From: Anaerolineaceae bacterium | GTDB lineage: Bacteria; Chloroflexota; Anaerolineae; Anaerolineales; Anaerolineaceae | Assembly (NCBI GenBank): GCA_016841445.1 | Contig: JAENZD010000001.1 | Coordinates: forward strand, 124,001-188,000 | DNA: 64,000 nucleotides | Reading direction: 5' to 3' | In this document: piece by piece, positions 25,557 to 34,245 of the stretch | Layout of the letters: the number at the start of each line of letters is the position of its first letter | Numbering within the stretch: the stretch's first letter is position 1 | Position numbers and translations under genes: made by a program | The notes under the pieces: generated by a model | Seen by the model: the letters and a program-made list of their open reading frames with translations, nothing else | Told to the model about the DNA's origin: nothing | The model's database searches: none

Positions 25557-26597
25557 ATGCAAACGCTGCCACTATTAAAAATCATTTCAATGGGTCTGCT
25601 TATATTTGCTGTTACAGCATGCAATCCTGTCCCTGACCTACCCCAAGGTGCACCTACCATAACCGTACTGCCAACAAATGAGGAGGTACCTGGCACCAAA
25701 ACTGAAATCGCTGCCACTTCAACAATGACACCTGCGGCTTCAACAATCCCACCTGTTGTAACAGAAGTTCAGGAAACATTCACGGTGATCGATTTGCTTC
25801 ACTGCGGCGAAATCTTTTGCCAGGCACCATGGGATGGCTTTCTCAACCGTCCGATTGGAGAAACCTTCCGGGATACCATTGACCCGACCTATCCCTATGC
25901 CAGCACGCGTGATGGCACATTGGAAATTCACCATGGGGTTGAGTTTGTTAATTCCTCGGGGACGCCTGTTATGGCAGCACAGGATGGTGAAGTTGTCTAC
26001 GCTGGTACGGATATGGATATCCTGATGGGGCCTTATAACAATTTTTACGGCAATGTTGTGATCCTGAAACACCCCGATCTTTTTGATGGTAAAGACATCT
26101 TCAGTTTATATGCTCACCTTTCAGTGATGGGTGTTGAGGTTGGTGATCAGGTTAAGTCTGGAGAGTCGATTGGTAATGTCGGCGCCACGGGTTCTGCCAT
26201 TGGCTCACATTTACATTTTGAGGTCCGGGTTGGGCAAAATGATTACGACCACACCGTCAACCCGATTTTGTGGTTCCCTGCGGCGTTACCGTCTGAAAAA
26301 TACCGATCAGCAGTGTTAGCAGGCAAAATAACTGATCGGAATGGCGATCCGGTTCAAGATCTTTCGATTTCTCTTGAGAGATTAGGTCCGAATGGTGGAA
26401 TTGAAGCTTATATTTATGGCCAGACCTATCAAACAACAGGCATAAATGGCTATCCGGATTTGGAAGAAAACTTTGCCATCCCTGATATCCCACCGGGTGA
26501 ATACCGGTTAGCCTTTGTGTATGGTACGCTGCATGAAGTATTTTTTACGCTGGAACCGGGTTATTTAGGATTCGTTGAGATCCAACTTGACCAGTAA
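25557..26597 (+). CDS. M23/LytM-domain lipoprotein
   Basis: Surface lipoprotein, 346 aa. A lipobox (IFAVTAC) follows a short signal peptide, then comes a Thr/Pro-rich linker. The LytM/M23 domain spans about 115-240. Expected metal ligands are seen in YAHLS and SHLHFEVR, but the usual H-x3-D motif reads HHGVE, with Glu in place of Asp. A C-terminal carboxypeptidase-regulatory-like beta domain (GKITDRNGDPVQDLSISL) follows. It starts 6 bases after ftcD. Probable wall endopeptidase, or a degenerate structural copy. Confidence 0.82.
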   Translation: MQTLPLLKIISMGLLIFAVTACNPVPDLPQGAPTITVLPTNEEVPGTKTEIAATSTMTPAASTIPPVVTEVQETFTVIDLLHCGEIFCQAPWDGFLNRPIGETFRDTIDPTYPYASTRDGTLEIHHGVEFVNSSGTPVMAAQDGEVVYAGTDMDILMGPYNNFYGNVVILKHPDLFDGKDIFSLYAHLSVMGVEVGDQVKSGESIGNVGATGSAIGSHLHFEVRVGQNDYDHTVNPILWFPAALPSEKYRSAVLAGKITDRNGDPVQDLSISLERLGPNGGIEAYIYGQTYQTTGINGYPDLEENFAIPDIPPGEYRLAFVYGTLHEVFFTLEPGYLGFVEIQLDQ

Positions 26598-26689
26598 ACG
26601 TTGTAAATTTGAATTATTTTTGGTTATAAAGAATCCCAATCATGCTTGAACGGATGAAATCTAAGACAAATTTATTAGGATAGAGAAGT

Positions 26690-27220
26690 ATGAAAAAAAT
26701 CATCGTAGCATCAACGAACCCTGTTAAGTTAACTGCTGTGCTTAATGGTTTTCAGAGGATGTTTCCGGGCGAGGTGTTCAAGATCGGTTCGATTAATGTC
26801 CCTTCGGGTGTATCTGATCAACCGATGACAGACACGGAGTCACGTCAGGGTGCTGAGAACCGGGCTGAAAATGCGAAACAGGCTGCACCTGGTGGAGATT
26901 ACTGGGTTGGTGTTGAAGGGGGATGCGGTTATCTTGGGTCAGACCTGGTGGCATATGCCTGGATTTTTGTTATCAGTCAAAAAGCCCAGGGATGCGCACA
27001 AACAGCATTATTCAGGCTTCCTAAGAAAGTTCAGGACCTGGTCGAATCAGGGCTTGAACTGGGCGACGCGGATGATATTGTTTTTGGAAAGACGAATTCG
27101 AAGCAAGAATCAGGTGCTGTGGGTTTATTAACGGGTGATGTTGTCACCCGGACGTCATTATATGAACAAGCAGTTATACTGGCGTTGATCCCCTTTAAAA
27201 ACCCGGATTTATACCGGTGA
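26690..27220 (+). CDS. yjjX: Inosine/xanthosine triphosphatase (YjjX/DUF84 family)
   Basis: A 176-aa NTP house-cleaning enzyme that hydrolyses non-canonical ITP/XTP in the cytoplasm. Family hallmarks: MKKIIVASTNPVKLTAV at the N-terminus (ASxNPxK), DTESRQGAENRAENA, YWVGVEGG, and the SGAVGLLTGDVVTR segment. The length is standard. It is a single gene with about 90 bases of upstream sequence, convergent with the CapA lipoprotein. Confidence 0.9.
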   Translation: MKKIIVASTNPVKLTAVLNGFQRMFPGEVFKIGSINVPSGVSDQPMTDTESRQGAENRAENAKQAAPGGDYWVGVEGGCGYLGSDLVAYAWIFVISQKAQGCAQTALFRLPKKVQDLVESGLELGDADDIVFGKTNSKQESGAVGLLTGDVVTRTSLYEQAVILALIPFKNPDLYR

Positions 27221-27244
27221 TCATTTTGTGGGCGGAAAAAATCT

Positions 27245-28333
27245 TTATTCGTCCAGATCATATTCCATGATCTGGGGGACACCGTTTAACTGGACGACAA
27301 CATCGATCATTTCGTAGGATTCAACACCATCCGGAGTCAGAACAGCGCTGAAAATAGCGGAGTAATTAGGGGGAAAGAGGAAATTATCAAACACAAAATT
27401 TCCCATGCTGTAAACGATCAACCCGTTCTGGTACGATTCAATACGCTGCAAGACATGCGGGTGGCTGCCAATCACCAGGGAAGCGCCGCTTTCAATGGCA
27501 AGGTGGGCTGTATCTTGTTGCGCTCCTGAGACCTTTTGTGCGAATTCGTAACCGTTATGGACTAATACAACGACGATATCTGCTGTCTCCTTCGCGGCCA
27601 TTACTCCTTCACGCACCCTGCTGCTATGTGCCCAGGCTACACCAGGTTTCTCTTTTGCTGCCTCCCAGCTCAGGTAATCATAATCCTGGGTAGGGACATC
27701 AACAAATGCCAGGAATGCAATTTTCAAACCGTCAACATCGAAAATAACAGGGTGATATGCCTTGGCTTCATCCTGACCTGCACCAACCGTCAGAATTTGA
27801 TTCTGGTTAAGAAGTTCAATCGTGTTATCGAGGGCGGTATCACCGTAATCCAGGCTGTGGTTGTTGGCCAGGCTGATCAGGTCAAACCCTGCAAAAGCGA
27901 GGGATTCGCCTGCTTCTGGTGGGGCGCGAAAGACATATTTCTTCTCCACGGCAGTTCCCCTGGTCGAAATGGCACATTCCAGGTTGCCCACGGTGATATC
28001 CGCAGTCTGGAGTGTTTCAGCAGTAAATAGGAAAGGTGCTTCAATGCCCTGGTCAATGATCAGATCACCGATTGTTCGCCCCAGCATGATATCTCCCACT
28101 ACCATGAGGGTCACACTGCGGTCGGGTGTTGGTGATGGATTGTGCGTGGCGGAAGGACTTATTGTTGCAGTCGGTTCAAAAGGAGTGGTCGCTGTTGGTT
28201 GAAATTCTACCGCGTTCGTGCTGGTCAGGGTTGGGAAGATTATTTCGGTTGGCGCAGCAGTTTCAGCTTCTATCACCTGGCAGCCGGTTAATACAAAGAT
28301 CGTGAGGATACTTATAAAAAGAAACTTTCTCAT
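27245..28333 (-). CDS. CapA-family (PGA_cap) lipoprotein
   Basis: Metallophosphatase-fold protein of the CapA/poly-gamma-glutamate family, anchored as a lipoprotein (lipobox VLTGC after MRKFLFISILTIF). ATG 28333 is chosen as the start of the signal peptide; an upstream TTG (28366) is in frame. The fold motifs VVGDIMLGR, GNLECAI, LANNHSLDYG, VLVHNGYEF and IGSHPHVLQ are present in order. No capB/capC neighbours are present, so poly-glutamate synthesis is not implied; a role in surface polymer handling is likely. Confidence 0.87.
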   Translation of the reverse strand: MRKFLFISILTIFVLTGCQVIEAETAAPTEIIFPTLTSTNAVEFQPTATTPFEPTATISPSATHNPSPTPDRSVTLMVVGDIMLGRTIGDLIIDQGIEAPFLFTAETLQTADITVGNLECAISTRGTAVEKKYVFRAPPEAGESLAFAGFDLISLANNHSLDYGDTALDNTIELLNQNQILTVGAGQDEAKAYHPVIFDVDGLKIAFLAFVDVPTQDYDYLSWEAAKEKPGVAWAHSSRVREGVMAAKETADIVVVLVHNGYEFAQKVSGAQQDTAHLAIESGASLVIGSHPHVLQRIESYQNGLIVYSMGNFVFDNFLFPPNYSAIFSAVLTPDGVESYEMIDVVVQLNGVPQIMEYDLDE

Positions 28334-28431
28334 GCCTAAAAGATGGCTGGTTTGGTTAAAATACAATCATTCATCCAGGTTCAGTAATAATTTATTGTGA
28401 GCAGCCCAGGCTGTGATCGTCGTTGATGACA

Positions 28432-28830
28432 TTACTCTTTTGCACGCCTGAGAAATAAGATCAACAATCCCAGGATAAAGCCACCAAAAATGATCAAGAG
28501 GGCATCCTGGCGTTCATTCCTGTTCTCCAGGAAGACAAAAGCTTCTGTGTGGCCGACTTTCGCAGCCGGTTGTTCTTCAGTTTTTGTTTGCTTACCAGGT
28601 TTTGATCCAACTATCACTTTTTCCGGTGCCTTTCCGATGAATAGATAGGGCTCAAGGGAAACCAATTTTGTGTCATTGATTCCGGGTACAGCAGTTAGAT
28701 CCTTGATCGTCTGATAAGGACGACCATTTATGATATTTTTTGCCAGGCTGGGTCCAATTCCCTTGATTGCAATCAAATCCTGCTCTGAATCCTTATTGAT
28801 ATCTACCTGAGGATGCTGTTTGTCAGTCAT
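28432..28830 (-). CDS. Helix-hairpin-helix protein with a C-terminal membrane anchor
   Basis: A 132-aa protein. Residues about 10-65 hold a ComEA-like helix-hairpin-helix domain (DLIAIKGIGPSLAKNIINGR, then LTAVPGINDTKLVSLEPYL), a DNA-binding fold. A charged linker leads to one C-terminal helix (ALLIIFGGFILGLLILFLRRAKE), making it tail-anchored with the HHH domain probably in the cytoplasm. This is opposite to ComEA, whose anchor is N-terminal, so a competence role is uncertain. It has a GGAG-type ribosome-binding site. Confidence 0.72.
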   Translation of the reverse strand: MTDKQHPQVDINKDSEQDLIAIKGIGPSLAKNIINGRPYQTIKDLTAVPGINDTKLVSLEPYLFIGKAPEKVIVGSKPGKQTKTEEQPAAKVGHTEAFVFLENRNERQDALLIIFGGFILGLLILFLRRAKE

Positions 28831-29000
28831 TTTGTTCTCCTACGTATCGAAATCCTAAAAATGTATCCAGGTTGAATGTATCTAACTTAATTCAAGTATA
28901 ACTTGAAGTGCACCTTTATTCAATTTAATTAAGGTTTACACTGAATCAAAGTTGTGCTATAAAAGAAAACTAGTTCAAGTACAATTCACTGATAGATCTT

Positions 29001-29477
29001 ATGAGAATTGAAGTTAATATGGAACAGAAGCTAAATCAGGGGTTTCCATTTTGGAAAACAAAAGCACTCGCTGAGATGACTGTAGCTGAGTGGGAATCTC
29101 TTTGTGACGGATGCGGAAAATGCTGCCTCTTTAAAATTGAAGATACGGACACAGGCCGGGTGCATTACACTGATATTGCCTGCCGGATGCTGGACCTGAA
29201 CACCTGCCGCTGTAAAATTTATGAACACCGCTTTGAAGTGATCAAAGATTGTTTGTCTTTAACATACACAAAATTACAGGAGATTGATTGGCTGCCCGAA
29301 TCCTGTGCTTATCGCCGACTGTATGAAGGGAAAGATTTACCTTCGTGGCACCCCCTGGTTTCAGGCAGTCAGGATACCGTGCGGCAGGCAAGTATTTCCG
29401 TGTGTGGTCGGGCGCTTCCAGAGCTGAGCGTTGACCTGTTGACTATTGATGATCACATCGTCGATTGGTTCGATTGA
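29001..29477 (+). CDS. YcgN-family cysteine-cluster protein (UPF0260)
   Basis: A 158-aa protein with the UPF0260/YkgJ-type metal-binding cysteines: CDGCGKCCLFK, DIACRMLD, CRCKIYEHR and KDCLSL, followed by LPESCAYRRLYEG. The family probably binds a metal or an iron-sulfur cluster; its function is unknown. An internal ATG at 29019 (MEQKLN) aligns better with the usual N-terminus and may be the real start; neither has a strong ribosome-binding site. Confidence 0.85.
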   Translation: MRIEVNMEQKLNQGFPFWKTKALAEMTVAEWESLCDGCGKCCLFKIEDTDTGRVHYTDIACRMLDLNTCRCKIYEHRFEVIKDCLSLTYTKLQEIDWLPESCAYRRLYEGKDLPSWHPLVSGSQDTVRQASISVCGRALPELSVDLLTIDDHIVDWFD

Positions 29478-29603
29478 CAGCTTTATTAATATGTCTGCTT
29501 TGGAGGAAATTAAATTTCCACGAATAAATTGAATTAAGATTAAGGTATACTTATGGAAACGCAAAATTTATTGGCAGTTCGTATTAAAAAATAGGATTTA
29601 TCA

Positions 29604-29957
29604 ATGTCAGAATCAGGAAAATCGGAGCAAGAAATGAACGACCTGTTGGTTGCCGTTGTTCAGGGCCAGGATGCAGACATTGCCATAGAGTCGCTGCTTG
29701 ATGAAGGTTTTGGGGTGACGCGCCTGCCCAGCATGGGGGGATTCTTGGGACGTAAGAGTGCGACCCTGATGATTGGTGCAAGTATGGAAAAGGTCGAACA
29801 AGCTATTGATATCCTGGAGAAGAACTGCCGGAAAAGAGTTGCCTTCATTGCGATGCCGATGGAAAACTCACCTCTGCCAATGCCTGCGCCAACGCCTATC
29901 ACGGTCGGCGGAGCCAGTATATTTGCGCTTAAAGTTGATCATTACGAGGATTATTAG
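29604..29957 (+). CDS. DarA-like cyclic-di-AMP receptor (DUF970), copy 1
   Basis: A 117-aa PII-like protein of the DUF970/DarA family, which in Firmicutes binds cyclic di-AMP as a trimer. Typical features: NDLLVAVVQGQDADIAIESL, then VTRLPSMGGFLGRKSATLMIG and the C-terminal beta hairpin. It is followed after 2 bases by a second member of the family, so the two are co-transcribed and could form mixed trimers. Confidence 0.86.
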   Translation: MSESGKSEQEMNDLLVAVVQGQDADIAIESLLDEGFGVTRLPSMGGFLGRKSATLMIGASMEKVEQAIDILEKNCRKRVAFIAMPMENSPLPMPAPTPITVGGASIFALKVDHYEDY

Positions 29958-29959
29958 CG

Positions 29960-30226
29960 ATGAAATTGATAATAGCGATCATAAAAGATGAAGACAATGA
30001 TGCGGTTTCATCCGCCTTAACCCAAAAAGAATTCCGTGTAACGCTGATTGCATCCACTGGTGGTTTCTTGCGCAGTGGGCGCAGCACTTTGCTCATTGGA
30101 CTTGAAGATGAACAGGTCGAGACGGCGTTGGAAACCATTCGCAATAATTGCAAAAAGCCGGATGAGGAAAAGGGGAAACGGGCGACAATCTTTGTGCTGC
30201 CCGTTGATCAATTTACACAGGTTTGA
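29960..30226 (+). CDS. DarA-like protein (DUF970), copy 2
   Basis: An 88-aa protein of the same family as the preceding gene but shorter, lacking the N-terminal tail and part of the B-loop/C-terminal insert. It keeps the nucleotide-binding stretch (VTLIASTGGFLRSGRSTLLIG). The two are clearly paralogous but diverged, suggesting a tandem duplication with division of labour. Whether both bind cyclic di-AMP cannot be read from the sequence. Confidence 0.83.
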   Translation: MKLIIAIIKDEDNDAVSSALTQKEFRVTLIASTGGFLRSGRSTLLIGLEDEQVETALETIRNNCKKPDEEKGKRATIFVLPVDQFTQV

Positions 30227-30338
30227 TCAGAAAATCTTTATCAAACCTGAAAGCCCAGTGGCGGTGTTGAGAATGACCAACAATCATCATCTGGGTCTGA
30301 AAGATTGTATTATAAAAATAATAAATTAAGAAAGGAAT

Positions 30339-31007
30339 ATGATCATGAATTTCGGTTTAGCATTCAGTTATGTGTTTAAGGACAAGAAGTGGTTTGAGAA
30401 GATTCTCCTGCCAGCCCTGTGCAGTCTCATTCCTGTAATTGGGCCATTTATCACTCAAGGTTGGGGGTTAAAAGCTGCAAAAAATGTGATGGAAGGGCGC
30501 AATGAGGACCCGCTGCCCAATTTGGAATTTGGTGCGGATCTCGGACGAGGGTTCTTAGCTGCTGTTATTACGTTTATCTATAATTTGCCAGGTATTATCA
30601 TTGGAGGTATTGGAGCATTTTTATTGGTATCGATTTCTGATACAAACAATACACTGCCGGCAATATTTGGTATTTGTCTTGGCCTTCTCATCGCAATTTT
30701 GGCTTTGCTATTGAATTTCATGAGCATCGTAGCGATTGCTAATTTTGTTGGTAAAGGAAAATTTGGCGCAGCTTTCAGTTTCAAAGAAATTTTTGCGATG
30801 CTCAAGAAATCCTTTGTGTCCTGGTTGCTGGTATTACTGGGTCAAATATTGACCATGTCGATCATTGCACCTTTGGGAGCGATAGCCTTGTTTATTGGAG
30901 CTATTCTAACAACAACCTACGCAACAGCCGTTTATTCTCATCTGATTGGCCAGGCTTATAATAAATCCACAGAACCCGGTTTGATGGAAGTGGAAATCCT
31001 CGAATAA
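30339..31007 (+). CDS. DUF4013 membrane protein
   Basis: A 222-aa integral membrane protein with about five hydrophobic segments; the N-terminus (FGLAFSYVFKDKKWFEKILL) and GWGLKAAKNVMEGRNEDPLP are DUF4013 signatures. Function unknown; possibly an envelope scaffold. It is alone on the plus strand, followed by a terminator and a palindromic repeat. Confidence 0.85.
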   Translation: MIMNFGLAFSYVFKDKKWFEKILLPALCSLIPVIGPFITQGWGLKAAKNVMEGRNEDPLPNLEFGADLGRGFLAAVITFIYNLPGIIIGGIGAFLLVSISDTNNTLPAIFGICLGLLIAILALLLNFMSIVAIANFVGKGKFGAAFSFKEIFAMLKKSFVSWLLVLLGQILTMSIIAPLGAIALFIGAILTTTYATAVYSHLIGQAYNKSTEPGLMEVEILE

Positions 31008-31031
31008 AATAGATAAAAATAATTTCATAAG

Positions 31032-31055
31032 AGTGCTTCATTCGTGGAGCACTTT
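31032..31055 (+). terminator. Terminator after the DUF4013 gene
   Basis: AGTGCT/AGCACT stem with an inner loop and a TTTTT tail, about 25 bases past the stop. Confidence 0.7.
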
Positions 31056-31066
31056 TTAGTTTAAAA

Positions 31067-31094
31067 GTTGAGACGTTGCATGCAACGTCTCAAC
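31067..31094. repeat. 28-bp palindromic intergenic repeat (GTTGAGACGTTGCA half-site)
   Basis: Perfect palindrome, half-site GTTGAGACGTTGCA. Same family as 42407-42436 (half-site CGTAGAGACGTTGCA) and the GC-rich variant at 56640. Confidence 0.8.
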
Positions 31095-31150
31095 AATAGG
31101 TTAAATTTCTACGTTAGGCTAAATTTCTGATTTCTTCAGAAAAAAATAGC

Positions 31151-31720
31151 TCACTCACTAAATTCTTCAACCTGGTATTTATAGATTTGTAGAGGTTTCT
31201 TGCGCCATAAGTCCCCGGGCGCTCCCATTTTCATACAAAGCTGTGAAAGAAATTTATTTGGATCTGGAATTTTTTCCCATACCTGGGGTAAGAAGGTAGC
31301 TTTCCGAAAACCATCCTGCAGGACCACACCATCAATCCCTGGTTGTATTTTATTGAGCAAATCTTGCGCATCGGTATACATAACAGGGCTTTTAGGAGTC
31401 AGGATAGAGATCTCAATTTTGATCGAGGGTAATTCTTCTGGCTGGACATTGGGAAACCTGAAATCTTGCATTCCCGCAGCGACGGCATGTTCCTGGACAT
31501 CCTTGGCCAGCGGTTGGTATGCTTCCAATGTACCAATACATCCCCGCAAACGATCATTCATAGTGAGTGTAACAAACGATGCGCCATCTTCTTGCAAAGA
31601 ATTGGGAAGTTTAGAAAATATGATTTCAGGTAATGGTTCGTAATGGACTGCGTTAACTAACGCTTCTCGGGCAATCTTCAACAAAATTTCTTGTTCAGGT
31701 TTTTTTAATTGTCGTACCAT
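31151..31720 (-). CDS. AMMECR1-domain protein (AmmeMemoRadiSam protein A type)
   Basis: A 190-aa protein of the AMMECR1 family. The invariant LRGCIGTLEA motif is at about residue 60, followed by AVAAGMQDFRFPNV and KIEISILTPKSPV. ATG 31720 overlaps the stop of the upstream flavin reductase (TAATG), preferred to an earlier in-frame ATG. In many bacteria this domain works with a Memo protein and a radical-SAM enzyme, but neither partner is present here. Function unknown. Confidence 0.87.
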   Translation of the reverse strand: MVRQLKKPEQEILLKIAREALVNAVHYEPLPEIIFSKLPNSLQEDGASFVTLTMNDRLRGCIGTLEAYQPLAKDVQEHAVAAGMQDFRFPNVQPEELPSIKIEISILTPKSPVMYTDAQDLLNKIQPGIDGVVLQDGFRKATFLPQVWEKIPDPNKFLSQLCMKMGAPGDLWRKKPLQIYKYQVEEFSE

Positions 31721-32214
31721 TATTCGGCTAGCTTTCTCCATTGTCGATTAAAGTAAAGCAAGGGCTTGTTTCCATCTGTCCCAATTTCAGCACGTAAGAC
31801 CTCTCCGAGGAATACCGTTGTATCCCCAATATCAAAAGAATGGACGACCTTGCAATCCAAATAAGCCATCGCATCCTTAATCAGTGGTGCACCTGTCTCA
31901 AGGTTAAAGGTTTCAACACCTTCAAAACGAGGGGTATCTGAATGAGTCTGTCCAGCAAATCGCTGTGCAAGTTTGCGTTGGGATTTATTCAGGATGCTGA
32001 CACCAAAAACACCCCCATCTTTCACAAGATGCCGGGTTCGTGTATGCTGAGCCAATGCAACAAGCACTGTGGGTGGGGACAAGGCGATGGAATTGAAACT
32101 GTTGGCGGTCATACCGTGGACATTTCCCTCATGATGTCCTGTGATGATCGCAACCCCTGTGATCCAGGTTCGCATCGCTTGTTTTAATTGTTCAGGATTT
32201 ATATTATTATTCAT
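31720..32214 (-). CDS. Flavin reductase family protein (FMN-binding split barrel)
   Basis: A 164-aa protein matching the flavin reductase like domain: LKQAMRTWITGVAIITGHHE, then GMTANSFNSIALSPPTVLVA, and VAYLDCKVVHSFDIGDTTVFLGEV. It likely supplies reduced FMN/FAD to a partner oxygenase or acts in redox housekeeping. ATG 32214 is chosen because AGGA lies 7 bases upstream; the longer frame (to 32322) adds unlikely residues. Coupled by TAATG to the AMMECR1 gene. Confidence 0.86.
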   Translation of the reverse strand: MNNNINPEQLKQAMRTWITGVAIITGHHEGNVHGMTANSFNSIALSPPTVLVALAQHTRTRHLVKDGGVFGVSILNKSQRKLAQRFAGQTHSDTPRFEGVETFNLETGAPLIKDAMAYLDCKVVHSFDIGDTTVFLGEVLRAEIGTDGNKPLLYFNRQWRKLAE

Positions 32215-32353
32215 AATTTTCCTAAAAACTAATTTCTTTATACTTTGTACGGACAACCCCGTCAAGTTTCTGGAGAGGGTTGGATTTTTTAGCGAAAAAT
32301 AATGCGCAAATTGCTCTATCAAGCTAAAGAAAATTAAGGTAAGATTTATATCA

Positions 32354-33208
32354 ATGGAACCATTTGATGCTCATGAACAAGACAGGGTTGAAGAGACCGA
32401 AATTGGGTCTGAAAATGCTGCACCCACAGTTAAGAAACCCAAGATCAGGAAGGATCAACCTTTTAACTTCTGGAGGGGATTGCAAACCGCGATTGGTGCT
32501 GCGTTTGTCATCGCTACAATCTTTACATTGTGGACGCCGGGGAGTCTTGTTGCGAGCAGCCTGGAAGCAAGAATGGCGGAAGCGCTCGTATCCGGGCCGG
32601 TTGAAGGGGTTGTGGAAACCACACTTGACCCTGAAGAAATAGCGCGATCGAACAAGATCGGGATTGTTGCAGGTCACTATGGCGCGAATGATCCAGGCGC
32701 TGTGTGTCCAAATGGGGCGACGGAGGTTTCTTTCAATCTTGAAATTGCCACATTGGTTCAAAAAGCCCTGACTGATCTTGGCTACCAGGTTGACCTTTTG
32801 GAGGAATTCGATACCAGGTTGGATGGGTACCAGGCAGCCGTGGTCGTTTCTATTCACCTTGATTCTTGCCAGTACATCAATGACCTTGCAACAGGTTATA
32901 AAGTTGCAGGTGCAATTTCAAACCAGGACTACAGCGCGAGTCAACGGCTGACAGCCTGCCTGTCTCAACGTTATGGCGAAATGACAGGTCTCCCTTATCA
33001 TGCTGGATCGGTCACGGATGATATGACCTATTACCATGCATTTAATGAAATTGCTGCGGAAACGAACGCGGCTATCATTGAAGCTGGATTTCTCAATCAA
33101 GATTTCCAATATATCACCGAACAAACTGATCAGATTGCTGAAGGGATTGTTGCTGGCATCCTGTGTTTTTTGAACGGTGAAAGCCCCCAATCGACGCAAG
33201 TCCCATAA
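32354..33208 (+). CDS. N-acetylmuramoyl-L-alanine amidase (Amidase_3), membrane-anchored
   Basis: Zinc amidase that cleaves the stem peptide from muramic acid, 284 aa. One N-terminal helix (about residues 38-60) anchors it; the catalytic domain outside has the zinc ligands H in VAGHYG, E in GATEVSFN and H in VSIHLDS, plus the catalytic Glu in AAIIEAGFL. Length fits. It begins a block with two L,D-transpeptidases (gaps 3 and 20 bases), suggesting coordinated wall remodelling. Confidence 0.9.
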   Translation: MEPFDAHEQDRVEETEIGSENAAPTVKKPKIRKDQPFNFWRGLQTAIGAAFVIATIFTLWTPGSLVASSLEARMAEALVSGPVEGVVETTLDPEEIARSNKIGIVAGHYGANDPGAVCPNGATEVSFNLEIATLVQKALTDLGYQVDLLEEFDTRLDGYQAAVVVSIHLDSCQYINDLATGYKVAGAISNQDYSASQRLTACLSQRYGEMTGLPYHAGSVTDDMTYYHAFNEIAAETNAAIIEAGFLNQDFQYITEQTDQIAEGIVAGILCFLNGESPQSTQVP

Positions 33209-33211
33209 AAT

Positions 33212-34225
33212 ATGATGAATGAATCCTCTGCAGCACTGATTAACAGAGCGAAAGCTGCTCTTCGTCGGGGAGACCGGACTCTTGCCCGGCGCCTGGCACA
33301 AAAAGCGGTTGCCCTGGATCGAAAAAATGTTGAGGGTTGGCTGCTGCTTGCAGGGCTTTCACAACCGGTTGCAGGCTTGAGCTATGCTGAAAAAGCGCTT
33401 AACCTCGCACCCAATAACCCCGTTGTTATTCAAGCATATGAATGGGCAAGCAGTCGCTTACCCATTGAGACTCCCATAGATCAAGAGCAAACCCAGGCAA
33501 TTTATTATCCGGTTCCATCAAAGAACCAATTACCACCAATGCCCGTGGTTGAAACGCATAAACCGGTTTGGATCTGGACTTTCGTAATATTAATTTTGGT
33601 TTCTTTGGTATTCCTTGGGATGGAATTTGTTCCCTCAGGGTGGGCTCATGCTGAAAAGAGATCCGCCCCACTTTACCAGGAAGATTTTTCTAAACCGAGT
33701 TTGACGCCAACAGTCACCCAAACCCTGACACCAACGCCGACACCGACCCTGACCCCAACCAGCATTCCAACGAACACACCTACGGCGACATCTACTGTCA
33801 CGCCTACTGCCACAGCAACATCAACGCCCTTGATAGAGCCAACACAGGAGCCGGTCGCCCTTGAAGATATTGATGGGCACTGGATTGACATTGATCTCTC
33901 AGAGCAGCGTTTATACGCATACGATGGACAGAATTTAGTCCGGTCGTTTGTTGTTTCAACCGGGACGTATCTTCACCCCACACCCGTTGGACGATATTCG
34001 GTTTACATTAAACTGCGCTATACGGATATGGCTGGTCCGGGGTATTACTTACCGGATGTACCATACACAATGTATTTTTACAGCGGTTATGGCATCCATG
34101 GGACTTACTGGCATGACAATTTCGGCACACCGATGAGTCATGGATGCATCAACATGGTCACTGAAGAAGCAGGTTGGCTGTTTGATTGGTCTTTTGTTGG
34201 GATCACCGTAAATATTCACAACTAA
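33212..34225 (+). CDS. L,D-transpeptidase (YkuD) with TPR-like N-terminus
   Basis: A 337-aa bitopic protein. Residues 1-about 90 are TPR-like and cytoplasmic (AALINRAKAALRRGDRTLAR). A transmembrane helix lies at about 118-140, then a Thr/Pro repeat linker (about 165-215) and the YkuD domain outside. The catalytic motif HGTYWHDNFG...SHGCINM has its Cys at about 312. It would make 3-3 cross-links or attach proteins to the wall. A TPR plus YkuD arrangement with the TPR inside is unusual and may link wall synthesis to a cytoplasmic partner. Confidence 0.9.
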   Translation: MMNESSAALINRAKAALRRGDRTLARRLAQKAVALDRKNVEGWLLLAGLSQPVAGLSYAEKALNLAPNNPVVIQAYEWASSRLPIETPIDQEQTQAIYYPVPSKNQLPPMPVVETHKPVWIWTFVILILVSLVFLGMEFVPSGWAHAEKRSAPLYQEDFSKPSLTPTVTQTLTPTPTPTLTPTSIPTNTPTATSTVTPTATATSTPLIEPTQEPVALEDIDGHWIDIDLSEQRLYAYDGQNLVRSFVVSTGTYLHPTPVGRYSVYIKLRYTDMAGPGYYLPDVPYTMYFYSGYGIHGTYWHDNFGTPMSHGCINMVTEEAGWLFDWSFVGITVNIHN

Positions 34226-34245
34226 CTTTTATCTAAAACAATAAC

